Positions 7,401 to 12,837 of a DNA stretch of 12,837 bases are shown piece after piece. A program made the translations under genes and the position numbers. This DNA is from Actinomycetes bacterium. GTDB taxonomy: Bacteria; Actinomycetota; Acidimicrobiia; Acidimicrobiales; Acidimicrobiaceae. The notes below the pieces were generated by a model. That model was not told the origin of the DNA and made no database searches. It worked only from the letters and a program-made list of their open reading frames with translations. How positions within the stretch are numbered: the first letter of the stretch is position 1; every line of letters starts with the position of its first letter. The stretch is taken from contig JAKASN010000010.1 of NCBI GenBank assembly GCA_021819025.1, positions 1 to 12,837 on the forward strand, given 5' to 3'.

Positions 7401-7585
7401 TCAAACTGCGTTACGAGGGCGAGCAGCCGGTAACGATCCCGTCCGTAAATGTAAGTGTCGTACCGGGACAGACTAAGTATTATGAGGTCGAGACGGCCAG
7501 CGTGCTAAAGCGAGTTGCTGGGTTCGTCGAGATCAGGCCAGAAAAGAAGGCAGAGATAAAACCGGAGGTTGATGACACTAACTGA
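7397..7585 (+). CDS. small virion-associated protein of unknown function
   Basis: This is a 62-residue protein in an ATGA overlap with the gp10-like gene; its last 14 bases overlap the tail tube gene and contain that gene's ATG. The sequence is beta-like at the start (IKLRYEGEQPVTIPSVNVSVVPGQTKYYEV) and ends with a charged, lysine- and glutamate-rich tail. Such short proteins directly before the tail tube gene are common in actinophage clusters, but I know no function. The ribosome binding site of the tail tube gene lies inside this coding sequence. Confidence 0.6.
   Translation: MIKLRYEGEQPVTIPSVNVSVVPGQTKYYEVETASVLKRVAGFVEIRPEKKAEIKPEVDDTN
7563..7574 (+). promoter_or_regulatory. ribosome binding site and start of the tail tube gene
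   Basis: CGGAGGTTGATG places GGAGG (7564-7568) three bases before ATG 7572. It is identical to the 12 bases at the capsid gene start (2703-2714), although here it lies inside the preceding coding sequence. Confidence 0.65.
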
Positions 7586-8531
7586 GCGCATTGGCGCGCT
7601 ATCGGGAGTAGGAGAAGCTCGCGAGACGACATACGGGACGCCGGTAGTACCGGCGACTGCAACGCCGTTTCTTTCATGTACGCTGGCGCCCGATCCGGGA
7701 CTTTTCAGCCCCGAGGTCATCATGGAGCTGCGAGAACTGCAGGTCTACGACATGTATGGCCAGTACAAGTTCGCCGGCGCCGTCGGAGGCCCGGTCATGC
7801 CGACCAACGGCATCCCGTATTTGGTTAACGCAATCGGATCGGACAGCGTGTCGGGGACCGCAGCTCCATACACGCACGACATCCAGCCCACGTCTTATTC
7901 GTCACTGACGATTGAAAAGATCCTCGGCGGATATCAGAGCGAGCAGTACGCGGGATGCCGCGTAAACAAATACACGCTCAAGTCCGCGGCGACCGATACA
8001 CCGCTCGAGTTCACGGCTGATGTCATTGCTCAGTCGGCGAAAGTGCTCGATACACCAAACCCGCTGACGTTCGTCAACGAGTCCCCGTTCGTGTTCGCCG
8101 AGGGTAGTATCAACTGGAATGGTAACCAGATCGGTCCGGTAATCACGTCGATCCAGGTCGACATCGAGAATAATCTTGCGCAGACATGGACACACGGGGG
8201 GACGCACGATCTTGAGTTCCTGACGCCGACTGCGCGGCATGTGTCCGGGACGTTCGACGTGGTGTATTACTCGTTAGACGATGCGGTCTACGGATTCTAT
8301 CAGGAGATGTTCACGGGCGGGACGGTAAGTCTTCAGGGTATCTGGCAGCATCCGAACGGCGAGGGCATCGCGGTAAATGTGAACGCCGCGGCACTCTCGA
8401 AACTGGCCGACGATATTAAAATTAATGACGTGATAGTCCAGGCGCTCTCGTTCGAAGGGTTCTATGGCTTAGAGTACGCGGCACCCTCGGTCTCGGCGAT
8501 GGTGACGAACAACCGATCCACGGCATTCTAG
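7572..8531 (+). CDS. major tail tube protein
   Basis: The 319-residue product forms the stacked hexamer tube of the tail. The start (GEARETTYGTPV, about 14-25) and the middle (FAEGSINWNGNQIGPVITSI, then a strand with DIENNL) are typical of the phage tail tube family found in siphoviruses of Gram-positive hosts. Nearly all predicted structure is beta, as expected for a tube fold. The C-terminal third contains SGTFDVVYYSLDDAVYGFY and a final strand. Position supports the call: it follows the connector genes and precedes the tail assembly chaperones and tape measure. ATG 7572 is chosen over TTG 7569 because the latter touches the Shine-Dalgarno sequence. A strong ribosome binding site fits a protein needed in many copies. 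Confidence 0.82.
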   Translation: MTLTERIGALSGVGEARETTYGTPVVPATATPFLSCTLAPDPGLFSPEVIMELRELQVYDMYGQYKFAGAVGGPVMPTNGIPYLVNAIGSDSVSGTAAPYTHDIQPTSYSSLTIEKILGGYQSEQYAGCRVNKYTLKSAATDTPLEFTADVIAQSAKVLDTPNPLTFVNESPFVFAEGSINWNGNQIGPVITSIQVDIENNLAQTWTHGGTHDLEFLTPTARHVSGTFDVVYYSLDDAVYGFYQEMFTGGTVSLQGIWQHPNGEGIAVNVNAAALSKLADDIKINDVIVQALSFEGFYGLEYAAPSVSAMVTNNRSTAF

Positions 8532-8540
8532 GAGGCAAAT

Positions 8541-9059
8541 GTGGCGACATACATCCAACACAAAACAGTTCGGTTCGACCTGGGCGACGGCTGGTGGGTA
8601 GACCTTTCCGAACACTTGACGCAAGGCCAGTGGGCTGGAGCGGAAAAGTATCTTACTGCGACCGAATTAGTTACGCTGCCGAAAGTTGACAACCCGTCCG
8701 AGATGGTGGTGAGGCTGGTTGCTCATCCCGATATGGAGAATCATTCCTTAGCGTTGGTATCAGGCGCGATCTCCGACTGGAATCTCACCGACGAGACAGG
8801 GGCGAAACTCCCGCTGGAACCAGCGGAGTCGCGTCGAGCGTCGATTCAGAATCTCAGGCAAGAGGACTTCGCCCGAATCTTGGCGGAGGTGAATCGGCTC
8901 AACGCCCCACGCAGCGATATCGAGCAGGCATCTTTTCGTACAGAGAGTCCAAGCAGCCCTCAGGTTGAAGACGCCGCTGCCGGAACTGCAGCCGTATCTC
9001 ATCGCGACCGAGCTCTGGCAGCGGTTGGGAGTCCGCATGTATCCGGAATCGGCGAGTGA
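8541..9059 (+). CDS. tail assembly chaperone, upstream product (lambda gpG-like role)
   Basis: This is a 172-residue protein starting at GTG 8541, preceded by TAGGAGG (8529-8535), which overlaps the tail tube stop. Proteins of this kind bind the tape measure protein during tail assembly and are absent from the finished virion. The first ~130 residues have the features usual in actinophage chaperones: a beta start (TVRFDLGDGWWVDLSEHLTQ), WNLTDETGAKLPL at about 80-92, then a helix with RQEDFARILAEVNRLNAPRS. After about residue 132 the zero frame becomes low-complexity (SPSSPQVEDAAAGTAA) and less protein-like, while another frame becomes strongly protein-like. This is where I expect ribosomes to shift frame. 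Confidence 0.78.
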   Translation: MATYIQHKTVRFDLGDGWWVDLSEHLTQGQWAGAEKYLTATELVTLPKVDNPSEMVVRLVAHPDMENHSLALVSGAISDWNLTDETGAKLPLEPAESRRASIQNLRQEDFARILAEVNRLNAPRSDIEQASFRTESPSSPQVEDAAAGTAAVSHRDRALAAVGSPHVSGIGE

Positions 9060-9162
9060 CTGGGATCGCCAGGAGCTGGCCGACACTATCACCCTCGTGT
9101 CTCTAATCATCCGGCAGGAGCAGATCGAGGTCAATCAGTCGCGCGAGGCGATCCGTGGCTGA
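8541..9162 (+). CDS. tail assembly chaperone, frameshifted long product (gpG-T-like fusion)
   Basis: A second reading frame, open from 8893 to a TGA at 9160-9162, overlaps the end of the first chaperone frame and the first bases of the tape measure gene. It has no ribosome binding site and no good start, yet encodes a coherent helical domain (ELQPYLIATELWQRLGV, RQELADTITLVSLIIRQEQI), as expected for the T part of a G-T fusion. Moving from the first frame into this one needs +1 or -2. A shift at TTT (8934-8936) would give 132 residues of the first protein followed by 74 residues beginning VQRVQAAL, 206 in all. Long and short forms together normally assemble on the tape measure. The existence of the fusion is strongly suggested by position and layout; the exact site is inferred. 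Confidence 0.7.
8931..8939 (+). other. probable +1 ribosomal frameshift site
   Basis: In the zero frame the bases read TCT TTT CGT. A phenylalanine tRNA on TTT can re-pair perfectly one base further on TTC, which moves translation by +1 into the frame that is open to 9162. A -1 shift would enter a third frame and cannot make the fusion. A -2 shift here would require pairing to CTT with a first-base mismatch. A weak Shine-Dalgarno-like CAGG lies a few bases upstream. Other sites within 8893-9059 are not excluded. Confidence 0.5.
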
Positions 9163-12037
9163 GACGATCCTACTTTCCATTACGGCCGAAGACCTGGCGT
9201 CAGGACCGCTCGACGATTTCTCTCTGAAACTCGACGAAGCGCAGAAGCGGCTCGACGAGCTCTCTCTTTCCGCAGAACGCGCAGGAATGTCTGTCGATGC
9301 ATCAGGCGAGAAGATGGCAGTGGCCGGAGAGATGATGGACAAGACCGGCGAAGCCAGCAGTAAACTGGAGAAACTCTCGAGCGATGCAGAAGACCTAGGC
9401 GGATCGATGTCCAAGGGCGCCGAAGATGTGAGTAAGGGTGCAGAGAGTATTGAGAGAGACACCTCGTCGATGGGTGACCACGTCGGTGGGATCTTCACCA
9501 AACTCTCGGGCAAAATGTCGTCGATGGGACTGCCGTTCTCCGAGGCGGTCGGTAAGATGGGAGAGGCGAGTTCCGATCTCGAGAACAAGAGCGGAAAACT
9601 TGCGAGCAGCCTGAACAACGTCGGCAAGGTCGCATCTATCGGACTAGTCGCAGGATTCGTCGGCGCGGCTGCAGAAGGAACCCACCTCGCTCTTGCCTAC
9701 CAGGCATCCACCGCGTCCATTGCGGCCTCAGCTGGTATTACGGTCGGCGCGGCGAAGAAGATCACCGATGCATTCTTGTCTACCGCTGGGACCACGATCT
9801 ACTCTGCTCAGACGATGGCCGAGGCGTATAAGGGGGTAGCAGGAGAGCTCGGCGCCACCGAAGGCCATGCGCTGAACTCGGCGCAGGCCATGCAGTTCAT
9901 GTCGGCCGCCAGCGATCTGGCGGAAGGATCGGGCGAGGACCTGGCGACAACGACAAAGTCTCTCGGCACAGTGATGCAAGTCTACGGGATCAACACGCAA
10001 GGCGCCGCGGCTGCGGCGAACGTGCTTTTCAACGCCTCGCGCATGACCGGCCAAGGGACGGATCAGATGGTAACGGTCGTGCAACGACTAAAAAGCCAGC
10101 TTGGCGTGCTCGCTCCGTCTTTAGCGTCCACGGGGACGCTGCTGGTTGATCTTGCTCATCACGGTGAAACTGGTCGCATGGCGATGCGAACGGTAACCCA
10201 AGCATTCTCGACCCTGCTGAAGACTTCGACGAAGGTACCTCCTACCCAAGAGCAGGTCAACGCTGCGTTCGCCCAACTGCCTACCAGCGTGCAGGGCGCG
10301 GCACGCGCGATGATGAACGGGCAGATGTCGTATAAGGCATTCACCGCTGCATCGCAGAAACTGCCGCCGGCACAAATGCAGGTCGTTACGGCATTCTCGA
10401 CACTCTATACGCAGTCTAAGATGACGATGGCGCAACTCTCGGCGCTCAATACAACGCCGCAGCAGAACATGCTTTCCCAGCTGGGAGTACATATCTATAC
10501 GTCTTCGGGCAAGTTCGTCGGCATGGGCGGCGTGATTTCCCAACTGGCTCCGAAACTGGCTCACCTGACCGAGGCACAGAAGCTGACCGATCTTCAGACT
10601 CTCTTCGGCGCACGTGCCGCGACAGGATTGCTTCAGGTGATCTCCGCCGGGCCACAGGCATACGAGAAATATCGCGCGCAGGTCACAAAGACCGGGTCAG
10701 CACACGCAGCTGCCGAGAAGCAAGCCCAGAGCATGAAGCACGAAATGGAACTCATCAAGACTACAATCGAAGACTTGACAACCAAGTTCGGCACGCTCCT
10801 GCTCCCGATCCTGCAGAAGTTCATGGGGTATATCGCCCGCGCCACGGGATATGTAATGAAGCATAAGGCACTGCTCTTCGCACTGGCGACACTGATAGGT
10901 GGATTCTTAACGGTCGCAATCGGAGTGTTCGTCGTAAATAAGATGGCGAAGTTCACGCGCTCGTTTCAAGATGCGGGCAGGCACATTTCCGGACTAATCG
11001 AAAAACTCTTCAGCTGGGCCCGGGCGTCTACTGCGTCCGGAGCAGAGGTTGAGGCATCAACAGAGGGAGTGTCCGCGGCTGAGACTGAGATGGCTGCAAC
11101 CTCGGAAGAGGCAGGCGCCGCGTCGTCTGTCGCGCTCGGACCCATCGGGATAGCGATCATGGCACTGGTGCCGATCATCATGCTTCTGATGAAGCACTGG
11201 AAGGCCGTGTGGCACGTGATCAAGACGGTGGCAGTCGATGTGTGGCACGTGATCAAGCCGGTGGTCATGATTCCGATACGACTGTACATCAAGATGGTGG
11301 AGCTCGAGATCAAAGCGCTCTTAGTCGTGTGGCGATATGTCTGGACCGGCATCAAAACGGTAGCGATGACGGTATGGAACTTTATCAAGCGCGGGGTGAT
11401 GGAGGAGATACGCATCTCCATAGATATCGTCAGGGCAGCGATCGGTGTGCTGGGTGATGTATGGAGATCGGTGTGGGGGGGCATTCGGGATGTAGCGATG
11501 ACGGTATGGAACTTTATCAAGCGCGGGGTGATGGAGGAGATACGCATCTCCATAGATATCGTCAGGGCAGCGATCGGTGTGCTGGGTGATGTGTGGGGAG
11601 CAGTGTGGGGAGGCATCAAAGCCGTAGTCATGTCGGTCTGGCACGCAATCAAGCCGATTATTCATGCGATCTCAGGCGGCATATCCAGCATTACGCACGC
11701 GGTGGGCGGCATCGTACATGGGGCAGGCAGCATCCTCAAGGGGATCGGTCTTGCCGCTGGTGGCATCGTCACCTCACCTACACTGGCGGTCGTTGGCGAG
11801 GCCGGACCCGAAGCGATCCTTCCGTTAACGGATATGCACCGCTCGCAGCAGATCCTCGGCAGTGTCACGCATCTCACCGCCGGGACCTCCTCGACCGGAG
11901 CGGGGAACACCGTGATCGTGGACATGCGCGGTGCTCAGGTCATGACTGATCGCGATCTGAATATCCTAATTGCTAAAATGTCCTCAGAGATCACGAAGGT
12001 CGTGGTCCCGCAAGGCAATGTCGTGATCCGACACTAA
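9155..12037 (+). CDS. tape measure protein
   Basis: This 960-residue protein sets tail length and is ejected with the DNA. The N-terminal ~150 residues are alpha-helical and Ser/Glu/Lys-rich, probably coiled coil. About 170-400 carries the minor-tail/tape-measure core domain (AYKGVAGELGATEGHALNSA, LATTTKSLGTVMQVYG). Hydrophobic segments lie at about 573-594 and 659-680. Residues 681-812 are three 44-residue units rich in Trp and Ile, with a partial fourth. The C-terminal region has GLAAGGIVTSPTLAVVGEAG followed by PEAILPL, the hallmark of siphophage tape measure proteins. GTG 9155 is chosen for GAGG at 9145-9148, and it overlaps the chaperone frame by eight bases. By the usual rule of about 0.15 nm per residue, the tail would be roughly 140 nm. 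Confidence 0.92.
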   Translation: MAETILLSITAEDLASGPLDDFSLKLDEAQKRLDELSLSAERAGMSVDASGEKMAVAGEMMDKTGEASSKLEKLSSDAEDLGGSMSKGAEDVSKGAESIERDTSSMGDHVGGIFTKLSGKMSSMGLPFSEAVGKMGEASSDLENKSGKLASSLNNVGKVASIGLVAGFVGAAAEGTHLALAYQASTASIAASAGITVGAAKKITDAFLSTAGTTIYSAQTMAEAYKGVAGELGATEGHALNSAQAMQFMSAASDLAEGSGEDLATTTKSLGTVMQVYGINTQGAAAAANVLFNASRMTGQGTDQMVTVVQRLKSQLGVLAPSLASTGTLLVDLAHHGETGRMAMRTVTQAFSTLLKTSTKVPPTQEQVNAAFAQLPTSVQGAARAMMNGQMSYKAFTAASQKLPPAQMQVVTAFSTLYTQSKMTMAQLSALNTTPQQNMLSQLGVHIYTSSGKFVGMGGVISQLAPKLAHLTEAQKLTDLQTLFGARAATGLLQVISAGPQAYEKYRAQVTKTGSAHAAAEKQAQSMKHEMELIKTTIEDLTTKFGTLLLPILQKFMGYIARATGYVMKHKALLFALATLIGGFLTVAIGVFVVNKMAKFTRSFQDAGRHISGLIEKLFSWARASTASGAEVEASTEGVSAAETEMAATSEEAGAASSVALGPIGIAIMALVPIIMLLMKHWKAVWHVIKTVAVDVWHVIKPVVMIPIRLYIKMVELEIKALLVVWRYVWTGIKTVAMTVWNFIKRGVMEEIRISIDIVRAAIGVLGDVWRSVWGGIRDVAMTVWNFIKRGVMEEIRISIDIVRAAIGVLGDVWGAVWGGIKAVVMSVWHAIKPIIHAISGGISSITHAVGGIVHGAGSILKGIGLAAGGIVTSPTLAVVGEAGPEAILPLTDMHRSQQILGSVTHLTAGTSSTGAGNTVIVDMRGAQVMTDRDLNILIAKMSSEITKVVVPQGNVVIRH
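11195..11707 (+). repeat. 44-residue (132-base) repeats in the tape measure gene
   Basis: Full units lie at 11195-11326, 11327-11458 and 11459-11590, with a partial unit from 11591. Each begins with a pattern VW..VW..IK and a second VW eleven residues later. Units 2 and 3 are identical over 101 bases (11360-11460 equals 11492-11592). Inside unit 1 an 18-base sequence (11207-11224 and 11240-11257) recurs at 33 bases, which is 11 residues. Confidence 0.85.
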
Positions 12038-12042
12038 AGGAG
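12037..12042 (+). promoter_or_regulatory. ribosome binding site of the fibre gene
   Basis: AAGGAG begins in the tape measure stop codon and lies five bases before GTG 12048. GTG 12046 is too close and opens a different frame. Confidence 0.6.
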
Positions 12043-12047
12043 AGCGT

Positions 12048-12837
12048 GTGGAACTATGGGCAGATAACACGACAGGTACTGTCGCAACGGCGATCGCAGC
12101 GGGGAGCACCTCGCTTGCGGTTACCACGGTAACAGGCAACTTTCCTGTGCCCGCAAGCGGCCAACAGTTTCACGTCGTTATTAACGGCGGGCAGCCCGGC
12201 AACCAAGCCGCTACTGCTGAGATCGCAGAGGTAACTGCGAACTCGGGCGGGACGTTCACCCTCAGCACTGGCACGGCTTACGCGCACTCTGCGGGTGAGC
12301 CGGTCGCCGCGGTCGTCAGCGCAGCGGGGCTTGCGAGCATGTCTATAGCCAGTCTTGGAGGACCCGGGACAACGACCGAGGGAGACGAGCTGTATACTCT
12401 CACGTCTGCCGGCGCGAGTCGGAACATCCTCGATGACGGATCGGGGGATATGACGATCGCCGGCAATTTCAGTGGGGTAGATTTATCGGCGAGCGGGACG
12501 CTGACGGTGGACGGGGCAGCGACGATAGTGGGAGCTACGAGCACTGCAGATGTCATCATCACCGGCACCTCGACCGACACTGCGCTGGGCTACGAAGCCC
12601 TGCAGGTCAACACCGGTACCGATAATAGTGCCTTCGGCTACCAGGCGCTGAGCAGCAACACCACCGGTGACAACAACGACGCCTTCGGCAGCTTGGCACT
12701 GCATAGCAACACCACCGGAATGAACAACGACGCCTTCGGCAACCAGGCGCTAGGCAGCAACAGCGGTGGTAGCGATAATAGTGCCTTCGGCACTGGGGCG
12801 CTGTTAAGCAACACCACCGGCAGCTACAACGATGCCT
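12048..12837 (+). CDS. tail fibre / minor tail protein, N-terminal part
   Basis: The frame is open from GTG 12048 to the window edge: 263 residues, end missing. Residues about 6-95 (AGSTSLAVTTVTGNFPVPAS, VVINGGQP, then AEIAEVTANSGGTFTLSTGT and AYAHSAGEPVAAVV) match the N-terminal beta domain common at the start of actinophage minor tail and fibre proteins. About 110-175 is Gly/Thr/Ser-rich beta sequence of fibre type. From 179 onward come 17-residue repeats containing SNTTG and AFG-x2-AL, seen in trimeric fibres and adhesin-like stalks. Such proteins lie at the tail tip and touch the host surface. A C-terminal chaperone or receptor-binding domain may follow outside the window. It is odd that this directly follows the tape measure, where a distal tail (Dit-like) gene is expected. 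Confidence 0.75.
   Translation, partial: MELWADNTTGTVATAIAAGSTSLAVTTVTGNFPVPASGQQFHVVINGGQPGNQAATAEIAEVTANSGGTFTLSTGTAYAHSAGEPVAAVVSAAGLASMSIASLGGPGTTTEGDELYTLTSAGASRNILDDGSGDMTIAGNFSGVDLSASGTLTVDGAATIVGATSTADVIITGTSTDTALGYEALQVNTGTDNSAFGYQALSSNTTGDNNDAFGSLALHSNTTGMNNDAFGNQALGSNSGGSDNSAFGTGALLSNTTGSYNDA
12582..12837 (+). repeat. 17-residue (51-base) fibre repeats
   Basis: A 16-codon first unit (12582-12629) is followed by units at 12630-12680, 12681-12731, 12732-12782 and 12783-12833, and the array continues past the edge. The consensus is AFG-x2-AL-x-SNTTG-x3-ND/S. Short stretches such as GATAATAGTGCCTTCGGC recur exactly (12621-12638 and 12774-12791). Confidence 0.85.

Noticed and set aside
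8965..9162. Independent gene starting at TTG 8965
   Set aside because: No usable ribosome binding site spacing, and the frame is open further upstream to 8893; better explained as the frameshifted part of the chaperone.
10966..11652. Long minus-strand ORF with internal repeats
   Set aside because: Its repeats simply mirror the tape measure repeats on the opposite strand; Thr/Met/Ile-rich shadow composition.
11195..12837. Regular repeats suggestive of a CRISPR array
   Set aside because: The repeats are in frame within long coding sequences, with periods of 132 and 51 bases that are multiples of three, and no constant repeat/variable spacer pattern.

Overview
The window is a compact, single-strand late-gene block of a tailed double-stranded DNA phage (or prophage) with a long non-contractile tail (siphovirus type). 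All supported genes are on the + strand, and most are packed with ATGA or TGATG overlaps or gaps of a few bases. The DNA is moderately GC-rich. GTG and TTG starts are common, and several proteins look like structural families known from phages of Actinobacteria: the prohead protease with its distal C-terminal domain, the capsid protein with an inserted Ig/FN3-like domain, the tail tube, and the tail fibre N-terminus. An actinobacterial host is therefore the best guess, but nothing in the window proves it. There is no integrase, lysis, replication, tRNA or CRISPR feature.

Layout. Positions 2-271: C-terminal end of an unidentified gene. 268-390: possible 40-residue ORF. 363-2681: prohead maturation protease fused to a long zinc-ribbon and charged, scaffold-like tail. 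2712-4484: major capsid protein with an inserted domain. 4489-5258: three small cysteine-rich genes that overlap each other. 5231-7585: head-tail connector genes, namely an adaptor-like protein, a terminator/closure-like protein, an HK97 gp10-like neck protein and a small basic/acidic protein. 7572-8531: major tail tube protein. 8541-9162: tail assembly chaperone pair, probably joined by a +1 ribosomal frameshift. 9155-12037: tape measure protein with 44-residue repeats. 12048-end: start of a tail fibre-like gene whose 17-residue repeats run off the window.

How the genes work together: the protease and its scaffold-like tail shape and mature the capsid. Connector proteins close the portal vertex and receive the tail. 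The two chaperone forms coat the tape measure protein while tail tube subunits polymerise along it, and the fibre recognises the host. The points most worth a second look are the +1 frameshift, the cluster of three cysteine-rich proteins, the nearly perfect repeat in the tape measure gene, and the extra domains inserted in the capsid and connector proteins.
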